A DNA stretch of 64,000 nt, taken from NCBI RefSeq assembly GCF_000400505.1, contig NZ_CM001857.1, forward strand, positions 2,526,608 through 2,590,607, in the 5' to 3' direction. The position numbers were made by a program, and so were the translations under genes. The notes under the pieces are model-generated. The model saw nothing but the letters and a program-made list of their open reading frames with translations. It searched no databases and was not told where the DNA came from. The first letter of the stretch is position 1. Each line of letters starts with the position of its first letter. The DNA comes from Musicola paradisiaca NCPPB 2511. GTDB taxonomy: Bacteria > Pseudomonadota > Gammaproteobacteria > Enterobacterales > Enterobacteriaceae. Below, in pieces: positions 10,321-21,384 of the stretch.

Positions 10321-12051
10321 GTGAATATTCAGGCTCTTCTTTCCGAAAAAGTCCGTCAGGCCATGGTTGCGGCGGGCGCGGGCGCTGACTGCGAAGCGAT
10401 GGTTCGCCAGTCGGCCAAGGCACAGTTTGGCGATTATCAGGCCAATGGCATCATGGCTGTGGCTAAAAAACTGGGCATGCCGCCGCGCCAGTTGGCCGAA
10501 CAGGTGGTGCAGCTGCTGCAACTGGACGGCATCGCCGCCAAAACGGAAATCGCCGGGCCCGGCTTTATCAATATTTTCCTCGACCGCCAGTGGCTGTCCG
10601 CGCAGCTGGAGCACGCGCTGAGCGCGCCGAAGCTGGGCATCGCCGGCGTTGAACCGCAAACCATCGTCATCGACTATTCCGCCCCCAACGTCGCCAAAGA
10701 GATGCACGTCGGCCATCTGCGCTCCACCATCATCGGCGATGCGGCGGTACGCACGTTAGCATTCCTCGGCCACAAGGTGATCCGCGCCAACCACGTCGGC
10801 GACTGGGGCACCCAGTTCGGCATGCTGATCGCCTATCTGGAAAAAGTGCAGAACGAGCACGCCGGCGATCTGGAACTCTCCGATCTGGAAGCCTTCTATC
10901 GGGAAGCGAAAAAGCATTACGACGACGATGCCGCCTTCGCCGAGCGCGCGCGCGGCTACGTGGTGAAACTGCAAGGCGGCGATGAATACTGTCGCACCCT
11001 GTGGCGCCGGCTGGTGGATATCACCATGAGCCAGAACCAGCGCAATTACGATCGCCTCAACGTCACGCTGACCAAAGACGATGTCATGGGCGAAAGCCTG
11101 TACAACGACATGCTGCCGGGCATCGTCGCTGATCTGAAAGCCAAAGGTCTGGCGGTGGAAAGCGAAGGCGCTACCGTGGTCTATCTGGAAGAGTTCCGGA
11201 ACAAGGAAGGCGAGCCGATGGGCGTCATCATCCAGAAAAAGGACGGCGGCTACCTTTACACCACCACCGACATCGCCTGCGCCAAATACCGGTACGAAAC
11301 GCTGAACGCCAACCGCGTGCTGTATTACATCGACTCCCGTCAGCATCAGCATCTGATGCAGGCCTGGACTATCGTGCGCAAAGCCGGTTACGTTCCGGAT
11401 GCCGTCAGCCTGGAACACCACATGTTCGGCATGATGCTGGGCAAAGACGGCAAGCCGTTCAAAACCCGCGCCGGCGGCACCATCAAGCTGTCCGAGTTAC
11501 TGGATGAAGCCTACGACCGCGCCCTGGCGCTGATTGCCGAGAAAAACCCGCAGATGGCGCGCGCCGAGCTGGAACAACTGGCGCAGGTGGTTTCCGTCGG
11601 CGCGGTGAAATACGCCGACTTATCCAAAAACCGCACCACCGACTATGTATTTGACTGGGATAACATGCTGGCGTTCGAAGGCAACACCGCGCCGTATATG
11701 CAATATGCCTATACCCGCGTGGCGTCCATTTTCAAACGCGCCGGGGTGGACGACGGCAGCCTGACGCAGCCGATCATACTGGATGATGAACGCGAGCTGG
11801 CGTTGGCGACCCGCCTGCTGCAATTTGAAGAAACCATCACTACCGTGGCCCGTGAAGGCACGCCGCACGTCATGTGCGCCTACCTGTACGATCTGGCCGG
11901 GCTGTTCTCGAGTTTCTATGAACACTGCCCGATCCTCAACGCCGACAGCGACAGCGTGCGTCAAAGCCGCCTGAAGCTGGCGCAGCTCACGGCGATGACG
12001 TTGAAAACCGGGTTGGACACGCTGGGTATCCAGACCGTCGAGAAGATGTAA
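10321..12051 (+). CDS. argS: Arginyl-tRNA synthetase
   Basis: Class I aminoacyl-tRNA synthetase charging tRNA-Arg; 576 residues (E. coli 577). The additional N-terminal domain (1-115) recognises the tRNA D-loop. The catalytic HIGH-type motif appears as HVGH at residues 129-132. As is usual in ArgS, the KMSKS loop is degenerate ([13 protein letters not shown]). The alpha-helical anticodon-binding domain ends with [10 protein letters not shown]. It starts with GTG at 10321, preceded by TTAAGG at a short distance; the N-terminus [15 protein letters not shown] matches the family at this codon. Confidence 0.98.
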   Translation: MNIQALLSEKVRQAMVAAGAGADCEAMVRQSAKAQFGDYQANGIMAVAKKLGMPPRQLAEQVVQLLQLDGIAAKTEIAGPGFINIFLDRQWLSAQLEHALSAPKLGIAGVEPQTIVIDYSAPNVAKEMHVGHLRSTIIGDAAVRTLAFLGHKVIRANHVGDWGTQFGMLIAYLEKVQNEHAGDLELSDLEAFYREAKKHYDDDAAFAERARGYVVKLQGGDEYCRTLWRRLVDITMSQNQRNYDRLNVTLTKDDVMGESLYNDMLPGIVADLKAKGLAVESEGATVVYLEEFRNKEGEPMGVIIQKKDGGYLYTTTDIACAKYRYETLNANRVLYYIDSRQHQHLMQAWTIVRKAGYVPDAVSLEHHMFGMMLGKDGKPFKTRAGGTIKLSELLDEAYDRALALIAEKNPQMARAELEQLAQVVSVGAVKYADLSKNRTTDYVFDWDNMLAFEGNTAPYMQYAYTRVASIFKRAGVDDGSLTQPIILDDERELALATRLLQFEETITTVAREGTPHVMCAYLYDLAGLFSSFYEHCPILNADSDSVRQSRLKLAQLTAMTLKTGLDTLGIQTVEKM

Positions 12052-12059
12052 TCGTCACC

Positions 12060-12084
12060 GGGCCGATGCCATTGCCGTCGGCCC
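12060..12084 (+). terminator. Possible terminator after argS
   Basis: GGGCCGA (12060-12066) pairs with TCGGCCC (12078-12084) nine bases past the argS stop. There is no T run after it, so it may be a weak or Rho-assisted terminator between the convergent argS and HDOD genes. Confidence 0.4.
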
Positions 12085-12120
12085 GAATCCCTCACTCGCG
12101 GTTGTCACCCTTCGCAACGG

Positions 12121-12879
12121 CTAAATACTGAATTCATCCGCCCACCGGGTGGCGCTGTCCATTGCCGTAATGACACTGCGCTCCGACAGTTGCATCGATT
12201 TCGCCATCTCGCCAACGCCTTCCCATAAGCCTTGCTCATACAGTTGCGACAGCCGTAATAGCGCATAAAGTTTACCTTCATGCTGGAGCAAGGCCCTGGC
12301 TACCGCTTCAGACAGGGTGATATGCCTAAAAATATCTTTCAGCGGGAGATCGAGGATCACGTCCAGCAGTGAGAACAACCCGCATAAAAACGCATCCGGC
12401 ATTGACGATTGACAGCCCATTTTTTCCGCCGCCAGTTCGCAGAACCGCCCGCGGGTCAAACTCACTTGATAGAGTTCCTCCACCTCGATATCACCCGCAG
12501 CGGATAAACAGGCAATCGCCACAAAACGGCGCAGTTCATTCTTACCGAGGTACATGGCGATATCTTTCAACGACAGGCATTTAAAATTACTGGCGCCGAC
12601 CGTCCGGTATAAAATATTTTTTGCGTAGCGCATGACTTTATAGGAAAGAGAGACATCACCCTTAATCAACATCTCCACTTTTTTAAAATCAATCTCTTCG
12701 TCGCTTACCGCTTTTACCAATTGGAACGTGGCGATCTCATTCTGTGATAACCTGCGATTTTTGATCACTTCCGGCTTGCTAAAAAAATAGCCTTGAAAAA
12801 GATCAAAGCCATATTTTTTATATCGTTCAAAATCGACATGCGACTCTATTTTTTCAGCCAACAGCGTCACATGGTTCAT
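12121..12879 (-). CDS. HDOD-domain C-terminal part of a split EAL/HDOD protein
   Basis: These 252 residues continue the upstream frame (13346-12876). They begin MNHVTLLAEKIESHVDFERYKKYGFDLFQGYFFSKPEVI, the end of an EAL domain, and go on into an HDOD domain (ATFQLVKAVS...KGDVSLSYKVMRYAKN...RRFVAIACLS). In intact YuxH-type signalling proteins these are one chain of about 410 residues. Here the frames overlap by ATGA at a run of six A, so either this part is translated by coupling from its own ATG, or ribosomal slippage by -1 joins it, or the gene is broken. No separate ribosome binding site is obvious. Confidence 0.75.
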   Translation of the reverse strand: MNHVTLLAEKIESHVDFERYKKYGFDLFQGYFFSKPEVIKNRRLSQNEIATFQLVKAVSDEEIDFKKVEMLIKGDVSLSYKVMRYAKNILYRTVGASNFKCLSLKDIAMYLGKNELRRFVAIACLSAAGDIEVEELYQVSLTRGRFCELAAEKMGCQSSMPDAFLCGLFSLLDVILDLPLKDIFRHITLSEAVARALLQHEGKLYALLRLSQLYEQGLWEGVGEMAKSMQLSERSVITAMDSATRWADEFSI

Positions 12880-13346
12880 TTTTTACCCTGTTTACTGAGA
12901 TAGCGGTCGATATCACTAAACTCAGTATTCTGCACATCAAATTTGATGATGTGAATGTAGGGGATGAACCGATCCCAGGCACTGTCTAAAGAAAAGTCAT
13001 CCAGTGCGATGCGAAACCCATCATCATGTAGTTTTCGCACCGCCTTCAATAAGTCGTCATCAGGTGTCGCCTGCTCTAATACTTCAATCACCACTTTGCT
13101 ACGCGGCAACGCATGCGCGACGCCGTTAACAATCAATTGATAGGGAAAATTAACGAATGCGGAATAATGCCCAACCAGGTGGGACGGCGCCGCACACAGG
13201 AACTGATCCGAAATGATCTGGGCCGTCGCATACTCGGAGGACACATTGGGAAAGGCGTTGGTCAAGCCATTTCTAAAAAAAATTTCATAGGCTACCGTAT
13301 TCAGGTGCCTGTCAAATATAGGCTGCCGCGCAACGAATGAATACAT
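12876..13346 (-). CDS. EAL-domain N-terminal part of a split EAL/HDOD protein
   Basis: 156 residues starting MYSFVARQPIFDRHLNTVAYEIFFRNG, the typical opening of a degenerate EAL domain in YuxH/CdgJ-like proteins. The EAL triad is YEI here, so cyclic-di-GMP hydrolysis is not expected. The frame stops after SKQGKK at TGA within AAAAAATGA (run at 12879-12884). Adding one A, or slipping back one base, would read straight into MNHVTLLAEK, giving a 408-residue protein of normal length. Proteins of this type act as non-catalytic regulators of motility or secretion; the adjacent chemoreceptor fits that theme. Confidence 0.75.
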   Translation of the reverse strand: MYSFVARQPIFDRHLNTVAYEIFFRNGLTNAFPNVSSEYATAQIISDQFLCAAPSHLVGHYSAFVNFPYQLIVNGVAHALPRSKVVIEVLEQATPDDDLLKAVRKLHDDGFRIALDDFSLDSAWDRFIPYIHIIKFDVQNTEFSDIDRYLSKQGKK

Positions 13347-13755
13347 ATGCCCCCCGATTATTGGTTATATTGCATGCGGAAGAACGCACATGCGTAAGAG
13401 AAAATAGTTATCATCATACCTTCTTGTTTTATTTATCACGGCCGAAATTAATTTCTCTTTATACCCAACTCATCATTATGTTATTCACTCACGCTGCGCT
13501 ATAAAAATGATATTTATTATCACGTTTTATTTTCTGAATGCATTAATTTACCTTGTAAACTATAGCCAGATAATCCCGCATTATCCATACCTGAATAATA
13601 AGAACTTATATTTTGACGCTAATCGCACATTGTTGAAACAATTGCTCAATCATTCAACCAATAACTTGGCGTTATTCACGAACAATAGTGATGAAATTGC
13701 TGCCCCATCCACGCCAGAAACGCGACGTTACCGCCGCGTCTCCGACGTTAGTCGG
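13347..13755. other. AT-rich intergenic region
   Basis: About 410 bases upstream of the EAL gene and downstream of the chemoreceptor. An open frame at 13507-13770 on the plus strand (87 codons, hydrophobic start) lacks a ribosome binding site and family likeness and is not called. No terminator of textbook form is seen for the chemoreceptor. Confidence 0.4.
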
Positions 13756-15348
13756 TTATTTCATCCCTAACGCCAACCGAGACGACAAAGCGTCATCCGA
13801 CGATGCGTGCGCGCCCCCCTCTCTCAGCCGGAACGTTTCCACCAACTGACGCAATCTCGTCGCCTGATCGTTCAGCGATTCCGCCGCCGACGACGCCTGT
13901 TCCACCATCGCGGCGTTCTGCTGCGTTACCGCCTCCATCTGGTTGATCGCTACGTTGATCTGGCTGATGCCGCGGCTCTGCTCTTCCGACGCCAGCGACA
14001 TTTCACCCACCAGCGATGACGTGTTTGTGATCAGGGTTTTGACATTACCGATGGCCTCGCGCACATCATCCGCCTGCTGCGAGCCGTTTCTCACGGCCGC
14101 AATGGCATTGTCTATCAACGTTTTGATTTCTCTGGCGGCGGAAGAGGAACGTTGCGACAACGTGCGCACTTCGCCTGCCACCACGGCGAAGCCGCGGCCA
14201 TGCTCGCCGGCGCGCGCTGCTTCCACCGCCGCGTTCAACGCCAGAATATTGGTCTGGAAAGCGATGCCTTCGATCAGGTTGGTGATCTCCGCCACTTTTT
14301 CCGACCCGGAAGCAATGCCTTTCATCGCCTGCATCATGCGTTCAACCGACACATCGCCGTGGGTCACGGCTTCCGCCGCCTTCTGGCCAAGCTGGTTGGC
14401 CTGCCGGGCATTTTCGACGTTGCTTTCCACGGTGGAGGAGATTTCATGCATGCTGGCGGCGGTTTGCGCCAGCGACGCGGCCTGTTCTTCGGTGCGGGAC
14501 GACAGATCAATATTCGCTGCGGCAATCTCGCTGGATGCGGTCGCCACACTCTCGCTGGACATCCGCACATCCGCCAGTACGGTGGCGAAACGGTCGGTCA
14601 GGTTGTTGAGCGCCTGCGCAGTCTTGCCGATTTCATCATGACGGCTGTCGTCTGCTCTCAGCGTGAGATCGAGATTGTCGCTGATCGTCAGCAAGGTATG
14701 TTGCAGATGATTCAGGCTGCGACGGACATACAACAAAATCATCAACGCCAGCGTACCGGCCACCGCCACCGAGGCAACGATCAGGCCGACAAAGGTATAC
14801 AGCGCGGCGCGATAACTCGCCTCATTAGATTTTTCCTGTGTATCGGCCAGCTTCAGGTTGTAATCACGTTGATCCTGCAACGCTTTAATCAATGCCTGCT
14901 CAACCTGCTTTTTAGTATTTTCCGCTGCGGTGTCCGTGGTGCTCTGCTGGGTTCCGCCTTTATAAACATTATCAATAGCCTGACGGTACAACGTCAGTTG
15001 TTGAATGATGTAATCGGTCATCTGCGCGTCGTGAGCATCGGCAATATAGTTCTGCTTGTAGTCCGCCATGAACTTGTCCACGCTTGTCAGCTTGTCCAGC
15101 GTGGATTTCAACAGCGCCACACGTTGCCCCTGATCCTCCATGTTGCTCAGCGAGCTGAGCGATGCCCGTACTTCACGTACATTGATGTTCGAGTTAGACA
15201 ATAAAGTAAGACTGGGCAACGTATTTCCCGTGACGTATTCAACCCGATCCTTTGACTCCCCGAGCGCTTTAATGCCATACCCGCCCACACCGATGAGCGA
15301 CAGTACGAAAATGGTGATAGCTATTGTTAATTTCTGGAAAATCGTCAT
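13756..15348 (-). CDS. Methyl-accepting chemotaxis protein
   Basis: A 530-residue chemoreceptor. TM1 is near residues 7-26, followed by a mostly helical four-helix-bundle type periplasmic sensor (about 27-185; TNTLP-like and SLSSLSNMEDQ segments). TM2 is near 186-210, then HAMP and a long coiled-coil cytoplasmic domain. The hairpin tip contains GIAFQTNILALNAAVEAARAGE, the highly conserved kinase-control region that binds CheA and CheW. There is no C-terminal NWETF-type pentapeptide, so it probably depends on high-abundance receptors for CheR recruitment. Ligand unknown. On the minus strand GTCGATAA at 15431-15424 is one mismatch from a sigma-28 -10 box, but a matching -35 is weak. Confidence 0.93.
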   Translation of the reverse strand: MTIFQKLTIAITIFVLSLIGVGGYGIKALGESKDRVEYVTGNTLPSLTLLSNSNINVREVRASLSSLSNMEDQGQRVALLKSTLDKLTSVDKFMADYKQNYIADAHDAQMTDYIIQQLTLYRQAIDNVYKGGTQQSTTDTAAENTKKQVEQALIKALQDQRDYNLKLADTQEKSNEASYRAALYTFVGLIVASVAVAGTLALMILLYVRRSLNHLQHTLLTISDNLDLTLRADDSRHDEIGKTAQALNNLTDRFATVLADVRMSSESVATASSEIAAANIDLSSRTEEQAASLAQTAASMHEISSTVESNVENARQANQLGQKAAEAVTHGDVSVERMMQAMKGIASGSEKVAEITNLIEGIAFQTNILALNAAVEAARAGEHGRGFAVVAGEVRTLSQRSSSAAREIKTLIDNAIAAVRNGSQQADDVREAIGNVKTLITNTSSLVGEMSLASEEQSRGISQINVAINQMEAVTQQNAAMVEQASSAAESLNDQATRLRQLVETFRLREGGAHASSDDALSSRLALGMK

Positions 15349-15730
15349 CTTCTTTTCCTTTATTTACATACGGTTATTGTGTTTCTTATTTAAAGCATCA
15401 GTAATGTATGCACTGATAACTTATTATCGACAAAACATTGCACTTAATTAGTTAAATGAACTCATAAAACAGTCACATAACCGCAATTCATTCGTCCAAA
15501 CAACGCATAATTCCGGGCCTATATTCTGCGATTGACTTGTACAACTTCGTGTAGCACTGATCAGTAATGCTAAACAAACTGCCTATTATCAGGCGATGTG
15601 CTGTTTTTTCAGGAAACAAGAGGACAAAAAGAGGAAAACAAACGGCAACTCATCCCGCTGACGACCGATAAGGCCGACGGCGGGATATGAAGGCAACGCG
15701 GGAAAGGAGAAAACGGGTAACAGAACAGGC
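15349..15730. other. Intergenic region upstream of the chemoreceptor
   Basis: 380 bases between the chemoreceptor start and the murJ stop. It is AT-rich in its first half, as expected for a promoter region; the possible weak sigma-28-like element noted for the chemoreceptor lies here. No gene is seen. Confidence 0.4.
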
Positions 15731-17266
15731 TTAGACGCTGCGGCGGGCGAAATCTCGCGGGCGGAATCCCAGTAGCGCCAGCACGGCGAAATAACTGCCG
15801 CCGCCGGCCGCCACCACCGCCATCAGCCGTAGCAGACGCGCCGCCATGCCGCCCTGATCCCAGGCGGGCATCCAGTAGCACATCAGCACCAGCACCAGCG
15901 CCATACTCACCACGGCGATCGCCTGTTTCGCCAGAAATGCCGCCCACCCCGGCTGCGGTTGAAATAACCGCTGACGGCGCAGCTGCCAGTACAGCAGTGC
16001 GGCGTTGATGCAGGACGCCAGCCCGATGGAAAGCGCCAGCCCGGCATGCTGCAACGGCCCGATAAACACCAGGTTCATCAACTGGGTCATGGCCAGCGTC
16101 ACCATCGCGATTTTCACCGGCGTTTTGATGTCCTGCCGCGCATAGAACCCCGGCACCAGCACTTTAACCAGAATCAATCCCATCAAGCCGACGGAGTAAG
16201 CGACCAGCGCGCGCTGGGTCATCAGCGCGTCAAAGGCGCTGAACTTGCCATATTGGAACAGCGCCACCGTCAGCGGCTGCGCCAACACGCCAAGCGCTAC
16301 CGTCGCGGGCAACGCCAGCAAAAAGCACAGCCGCAGCCCCCAGTCCAGCAAACGCGAATACTCCACCTGATCGCCGCTGGCGACGCTTTTCGACAACGAC
16401 GGCAACAGAATGGTGCCCAACGCCACGCCCAACACGCCGGAGGGGAACTCCATCAGCCGGTCGGCGTAATACATCCAGGACACCGCGCCCTGACTGAGGA
16501 AAGAGGCGAATATCGTATTGATGATCAACGAAATCTGGCTGACGGAGACGCCAAGGATGGCGGGCGCCATCAGCTTCATCACCCGGGCGACGCCAGGCTC
16601 GCGCCACTTGATGCGCGGCAGTACCAGCATGCCGATTTTCTTCAGATGCGGCAGTTGATAACCCAGTTGCAGCACGCCGCCGACCACCACCGCCCACCCC
16701 AACGCCATCACCGGCGGATGAAACAACGGCGCGCCGAACAGCGCAAAAGCGATCATGCTGACGTTGAGCAGCGTCGGCGCAAACGCCGGCACGGAAAACC
16801 GGTTCCAGGTATTCAACACCGACCCCACCATCGACGTCAGCGAGATCAGCAAAATATAAGGAAAGGTGACGCGCAACAGCGCCGCGGTGAGCGCAAAACG
16901 ATCCGGCGTATCGGCAAATCCCGGCGCGGTAATCATGATCACCCAGGGCGCAGCCAACATCCCCGCCACCGTCACCAACGCCAGCACCAGCGTCAACATA
17001 CCGGCGATGTAGGCTAAAAAGGTACGGGTCGCCTCTTCACCTTGTTGGTTCTTGTATTCCGCCAAAATGGGAACAAACGCCTGGGAAAACGCGCCTTCGG
17101 CAAAAATACGCCGCAGTAGGTTAGGCAGTTTGAAGGCCACGAAAAACGCATCGGTCGCCATACCGGCGCCAAACACGCGGGCGACGATCGCGTCGCGCAC
17201 AAACCCCAGCACTCGGGAAACCATGGTCATGGAACTGACCGCGGCCAGTGATTTCAGTAAATTCAT
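15731..17266 (-). CDS. murJ: Lipid II flippase MurJ
   Basis: MurJ moves lipid II across the inner membrane for peptidoglycan synthesis. 511 residues from [35 protein letters not shown], the same length as in E. coli, with 14 predicted helices of the MOP-superfamily type. Conserved charged residues of the central cavity are present ([33 protein letters not shown]). The start at 17266 fits the family N-terminus; the extension to 17320 does not. mviM-murJ order is as in E. coli. Essential gene. Confidence 0.97.
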   Translation of the reverse strand: MNLLKSLAAVSSMTMVSRVLGFVRDAIVARVFGAGMATDAFFVAFKLPNLLRRIFAEGAFSQAFVPILAEYKNQQGEEATRTFLAYIAGMLTLVLALVTVAGMLAAPWVIMITAPGFADTPDRFALTAALLRVTFPYILLISLTSMVGSVLNTWNRFSVPAFAPTLLNVSMIAFALFGAPLFHPPVMALGWAVVVGGVLQLGYQLPHLKKIGMLVLPRIKWREPGVARVMKLMAPAILGVSVSQISLIINTIFASFLSQGAVSWMYYADRLMEFPSGVLGVALGTILLPSLSKSVASGDQVEYSRLLDWGLRLCFLLALPATVALGVLAQPLTVALFQYGKFSAFDALMTQRALVAYSVGLMGLILVKVLVPGFYARQDIKTPVKIAMVTLAMTQLMNLVFIGPLQHAGLALSIGLASCINAALLYWQLRRQRLFQPQPGWAAFLAKQAIAVVSMALVLVLMCYWMPAWDQGGMAARLLRLMAVVAAGGGSYFAVLALLGFRPRDFARRSV

Positions 17267-17482
17267 TCGCTTTTTCTGGATAGGGAAAATCGGGGATACC
17301 GGACGCCGCCGCAACATCACGGGCGGCGCGGCTTAAGGACTGCCGGCGGTCGCCCCGCCGGACGCCACCGGTATCGCTGCGTCGCAGACGGAAACAAACC
17401 GCGCTCCCGCCTGATAGTGTGCGCCTAGTCTACGCATTGCGTGTTCAATAGCTACCGAACAAACGCGCAACTGCGTTCTTTT

Positions 17483-18400
17483 TCAGCATTTTCCCAGCAG
17501 GCTGTCCACCACCCGCTGCGCGCGCAGCGCCTGATCGCCGCTGGTTAACGGCGGCGTCTGCGATACCACCGCGTTGACGAAATGCGCAATCGCCCCCGCG
17601 AACCCCCGCTGTTCCAGCGTGCTCTGCCAGGACGGCGCCGGGCGCTGTACGATCACGCCGTCCCGCTCCTCTTTCCAGTCGTGCAGATTGTCCACCTGAT
17701 ACCAGCCGCCCGCGCCCACCCACTGCACCGCTTCGCGGCCGGTACCCGCCTGCCGGTGCATACTGGTCGTCACCAGACAGTCGCCCGCCCGGAAGTGATG
17801 CTCTGCGTAGATCAGCGCGCCCTGCGGCGTACAGCGCAGCGTGCCGCCGCTCAGCGATGCGTCTGACGATCCCGCCAGCCACAGCGCGGTATCCACCACA
17901 TGCAGATAATCATCCAACAGGGTAAACGCCGCCGGCTGCGGGCCGACGTGGTCGATGCGGTGTTTCTCCATCCGCAGGCTGTCCGGCGACGGCGCCAGCG
18001 CCGCCAATTGCCGATACAGCGGCGCGAACCGTCGATTAAAACCGACCATCAGCGTCAGGCGGCGCTTCGCCGCCAGCGCCACCAGCGCCTCGGCCTGCGC
18101 CAACGTTTCCGCCAGCGGTTTATCGACATACACATGCACGCCCGCCATCAGCAAGGCGTGCACCACCTCGTAATGGGTCGCGGTGCTGCTGTGCACGAAC
18201 ACCGCATCGCACTGTTCGGCCAGCGTGGACAAACTGGCGGCGCACGGCATGCGATACTGCTCACAGATCGAGTGTGCCTTCTGCTGATTGGGCGAATACG
18301 CGCCCGCCAGCGTCCAGTTCAGCTGCTGCGACAGCACCGGCAAATACGCCTTGCGGGCGATATCGCCCAGCCCCACCATCCCGATACGTAGCGATGACAT
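17483..18400 (-). CDS. mviM: Gfo/Idh/MocA-family oxidoreductase MviM
   Basis: A 305-residue protein (E. coli YceM/MviM 307) with an N-terminal Rossmann fold (IGMVGLGDIARKAYLPVL), the EKP-type motif as VDKPLAET near residue 95 and the C-terminal alpha/beta domain of the Gfo/Idh/MocA family. A dinucleotide-dependent sugar or cyclitol dehydrogenase activity is expected, but no substrate is known. It precedes murJ by 216 bases and follows yceH by 40 bases, so all three may be one transcript. Confidence 0.93.
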   Translation of the reverse strand: MSSLRIGMVGLGDIARKAYLPVLSQQLNWTLAGAYSPNQQKAHSICEQYRMPCAASLSTLAEQCDAVFVHSSTATHYEVVHALLMAGVHVYVDKPLAETLAQAEALVALAAKRRLTLMVGFNRRFAPLYRQLAALAPSPDSLRMEKHRIDHVGPQPAAFTLLDDYLHVVDTALWLAGSSDASLSGGTLRCTPQGALIYAEHHFRAGDCLVTTSMHRQAGTGREAVQWVGAGGWYQVDNLHDWKEERDGVIVQRPAPSWQSTLEQRGFAGAIAHFVNAVVSQTPPLTSGDQALRAQRVVDSLLGKC

Positions 18401-18440
18401 CGGCGATCCTCAGTGATTATTCGGTTAACGGCCGACGCGC

Positions 18441-19088
18441 TCAGGCGTCCGATGGTTGGCGCAGTGCCGCCAGTTGCTGGCGTAACGCCGCCACTTCCTG
18501 TTCAAGCGTCTCCACCCGCGCCAGCAAGGACGCGCTTTCCGGCGCGCTTTCCACCTCGGGCTCGGGATCGCCGCTCACGTCGCCGCTGAACAGGTGCATA
18601 AACCGGCTTTCGCGCTTGCCGGCTTCCCGCGCCAGCCGCACCACGAACGGCCCGTCCTCGCGTGCGGACAGTTGTTGCAGCGTGTTCTCCACGTCCGACA
18701 CGTCGCTGAATTCATACAACCGCGCCGCCCGGGTACGCAGTTCGCCCGGCGTTTGCGCGCCGCGCAGCAGCAGGGTGGCGACCAACGCCACTTGCGCCGC
18801 CGAGAATTTCAGATCGCCGAATTCCGAGTTGCAGAACCGATGCTCATATTTCATCACCCGGTTGCCGAAGCCGCTTACCGTGCGCAGGAAATGCCGTTTC
18901 ACCAACACGTCCAGCGTTTGCTGCACCTCGGTTTCGCTCAAATCCATCACCGGTTCGCGGTTGGTTTTCTGGTTGCAGGCGGCCGTCAGGCTGTTCAGCG
19001 ACAGCGGATACTGCTCCGGCGTGGTGATCTGTTTCTCCAGCATGCAGCCGATCACTCTGGCTTCACGGGTGTTCAACTCGTATTTCAT
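18441..19088 (-). CDS. yceH: DUF480 winged-helix protein YceH
   Basis: A 215-residue YceH (UPF0502/DUF480) protein. It has two winged-helix modules ([36 protein letters not shown] is the family signature region) and a C-terminal coiled-coil tail ([18 protein letters not shown]). Function is unknown; the fold suggests nucleic-acid binding. It lies between rimJ and mviM as in E. coli and is probably co-transcribed with them. Confidence 0.94.
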   Translation of the reverse strand: MKYELNTREARVIGCMLEKQITTPEQYPLSLNSLTAACNQKTNREPVMDLSETEVQQTLDVLVKRHFLRTVSGFGNRVMKYEHRFCNSEFGDLKFSAAQVALVATLLLRGAQTPGELRTRAARLYEFSDVSDVENTLQQLSAREDGPFVVRLAREAGKRESRFMHLFSGDVSGDPEPEVESAPESASLLARVETLEQEVAALRQQLAALRQPSDA

Positions 19089-19193
19089 TCGCGTGCTCCT
19101 TGTGCATTATCGGGGCGAGGTTCAGGATCCGCCGACGCCGGACGGCGCGTCGACGCTATCGCGACTCGTCGGGAAACCGGGGCGGGGCGCAGC

Positions 19194-19778
19194 CTAACGC
19201 ATAGGTGTCCACTCGGTATTGGTCAGGGCGGTCAGTACGTGATCCTGCCATTTGCCGTCAATCAGCAAATAGTTTTTGGCGTAACCTTCTTTTTCAAAAC
19301 CCAGCCGTGCCAGCAGATCGCCGCTACGGTGGTTATGCGGCATGTAGTTGGCCATGATGCGGTGCATATGCTGCTGGCGCAGCATGTAACGCAATGACGC
19401 CTGCAACGCTTCATACATCAGCCCCTGCCCCTGCCACTTCGCCGACAGCGAGTAGCCGAGATAGCAGGCGTGAAACGCGCCGCGCAACACATTGCTGTAA
19501 TTAGCCACGCCGCGTACTTCGTTTTCATCCGGGTCGAGCAGCAAAAAATAGTAAGCGCTGCCCTGTTTATGCATGTCGGTAATCACGCTCAAGCGCGCCT
19601 GCCAGCCGGAAGGATAGCAGTGACTGGCGTCACGCACCGGCTCCCAGGGCTTCAGAAATTCCCGATTCTCCGCATAGTATTCAGCCAGACGCCAGGCATC
19701 TCGCTCATGTGCCAGACGGACTACAAGCCGGTCTGTCACCAGACGGACTTTCGTTGACGCGGAACGGTAGCCAAACAT
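19194..19778 (-). CDS. rimJ: Ribosomal protein S5 alanine N-acetyltransferase RimJ
   Basis: A GNAT acetyltransferase of 194 residues (same as E. coli) that acetylates the N-terminal alanine of ribosomal protein S5. It starts [22 protein letters not shown] and carries the acetyl-CoA loop [17 protein letters not shown] near residue 115, plus [14 protein letters not shown]. It is divergent from mdtH, the same arrangement as in E. coli. Confidence 0.96.
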   Translation of the reverse strand: MFGYRSASTKVRLVTDRLVVRLAHERDAWRLAEYYAENREFLKPWEPVRDASHCYPSGWQARLSVITDMHKQGSAYYFLLLDPDENEVRGVANYSNVLRGAFHACYLGYSLSAKWQGQGLMYEALQASLRYMLRQQHMHRIMANYMPHNHRSGDLLARLGFEKEGYAKNYLLIDGKWQDHVLTALTNTEWTPMR

Positions 19779-20178
19779 GTCTCCCCCCCAGGCGGACAGA
19801 TTGTCGATAAGTCAAATGTATTGCACCGGCGGAAATGCCCCGCCGAAAGCCATGATTTTACAATCTACTATAACCACATCGCTTCCACGCCGTAAAATCG
19901 CCGGCGCCGAGTTATTGTGCAATCACGTCATCCTGCCGGCTTTTTTTCTCAAACTGTCGCCCAGATAACAGTTGTTTAATGAAAAAAAATTATTAGCGCG
20001 CGCCCTATCACATTTCATCAAGAGGCGAGACAATAGCGCCGACGAGAGATCTGAAGTCAGCCAGCCGCCGACCGGCAGGGATGCGAAAAACCCGCCACAC
20101 ACATTGCGCTGACGCACATTTCGCCGGCTGTCCTTCATCAGATCCATACGCCTTCCTCTGCTTCCTTTGTGGTGAAAC
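19779..20178. other. Divergent intergenic region rimJ-mdtH
   Basis: 400 bases between divergent starts, expected to hold both promoters. A poly-A tract (AATGAAAAAAAATTATTAG near 19978-19996) is the only notable feature; no operator was recognised and no gene is supported. Confidence 0.4.
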
Positions 20179-21384
20179 ATGCCGTTGATGACGCAAGCCC
20201 GCAGCCTGGGAAAATACTTCCTGCTGCTGGACAACATGCTGGTAATTTTAGGTTTCTTTGTTGTTTTCCCGTTGATTTCCATCCGTTTTGTCGATCAGAT
20301 GGGCTGGGCGGCCCTGACGGTAGGGATAGCGCTTGGCCTGCGGCAGTTTACCCAACAAGGGCTGGGGATTTTCGGCGGCGCGATCGCCGACCGGTTCGGC
20401 GCCAAACCGATGATCGTCGCCGGCATGTTGCTGCGCGCGTCCGGCTTCGTACTGATGGCATTGGCGGAAACACCGCTCTTGCTGATGCTATCCTGCATTT
20501 TATCCGCCCTGGGCGGCACGCTGTTCGAGCCGCCGCGTAATGCCATCGTCATCAAACTCACCCGCCCGCACGAGCGCAGCCGGTTCTACTCGCTGTTGAT
20601 GATGCAGGATAACGCCGGCGCGGTGCTGGGCGCGCTACTGGGCAGTTGGTTGATGCAATACAATTTCAATGTGGTGTGCTGGACCGGCGCGGCCATTTTC
20701 GTGCTGATCGGCCTATTGAATGCATGGCTTCTGCCCGCCTACCGGATTTCCACCACCCGCACGCCGATTCTGGAAGGTATGTCGCGGGTACTGCGCGATC
20801 GGCGCTTTGTGACTTACGTCCTGACGCTGACCGGCTACTACATGCTGAGCGTACAGGTACTGCTGATGATGCCGATCATGGTCAATGAGTTGGCGGGGAC
20901 GCCTTCGGCCGTCAAGTGGATGTACGCCATCGAGGCGGTGCTGTCGCTGTCGCTGCTGTATCCCATCGCCCGCTGGAGCGAAAAACGCTACCGCCTGGAA
21001 CAACGTTTGATGTTAGGTCTGTTCATCATGACCCTGAGCCTGCTGCCGATGGGCATGGTGACGCATATCCGGTTGCTATTGCTGTTGATCGGTATTTTTT
21101 ACCTGGGCTCGATCATCGCCGAACCGGCGCGGGAAACCCTGAGCGCGTCGTTGTCCGACGCCCGCGCCCGCGGCAGCTATATGGGGTTTAGCCGGATGGG
21201 GCTGGCGCTGGGCGGCGCGCTGGGTTACAGCGGCGGCGGTTGGCTGTTCGATATGGGCAAATCGCTCAACCAACCGGCATTGCCCTGGTGTATGCTCGGC
21301 ATTGTCGGCATGCTGACGCTGGCGGCGCTCTACTGGCAGTTCCACCTGAAACGTCTCGAACCCGCCATCTTGCGCGACCACTGA
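20179..21384 (+). CDS. mdtH: MFS multidrug efflux protein MdtH
   Basis: A 401-residue major-facilitator transporter (E. coli 402) with 12 hydrophobic segments. The N-terminus ([33 protein letters not shown]) matches MdtH, and the loop 2-3 motif [18 protein letters not shown] matches the MFS A-motif. E. coli MdtH confers modest quinolone tolerance when overexpressed. It is followed by grxB and yceB on the same strand, as in E. coli. A GGCGCCC/GGGCGCC hairpin (21392-21410) after the stop has no T tract. Confidence 0.95.
   Translation: MPLMTQARSLGKYFLLLDNMLVILGFFVVFPLISIRFVDQMGWAALTVGIALGLRQFTQQGLGIFGGAIADRFGAKPMIVAGMLLRASGFVLMALAETPLLLMLSCILSALGGTLFEPPRNAIVIKLTRPHERSRFYSLLMMQDNAGAVLGALLGSWLMQYNFNVVCWTGAAIFVLIGLLNAWLLPAYRISTTRTPILEGMSRVLRDRRFVTYVLTLTGYYMLSVQVLLMMPIMVNELAGTPSAVKWMYAIEAVLSLSLLYPIARWSEKRYRLEQRLMLGLFIMTLSLLPMGMVTHIRLLLLLIGIFYLGSIIAEPARETLSASLSDARARGSYMGFSRMGLALGGALGYSGGGWLFDMGKSLNQPALPWCMLGIVGMLTLAALYWQFHLKRLEPAILRDH

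Noticed and set aside
13507..13770. 87-codon hydrophobic open frame
   Set aside because: No ribosome binding site, AT-rich chance frame, overlaps the chemoreceptor 3' end.
14152..15204. 350-codon plus-strand frame within the chemoreceptor
   Set aside because: Shadow of a clearly recognised chemoreceptor gene.
15424..15431. Sigma-28 promoter for the chemoreceptor
   Set aside because: The -10-like GTCGATAA is plausible, but the sequence 11 bases upstream (TAATTAAG) is a poor -35, so it is mentioned only as weak.
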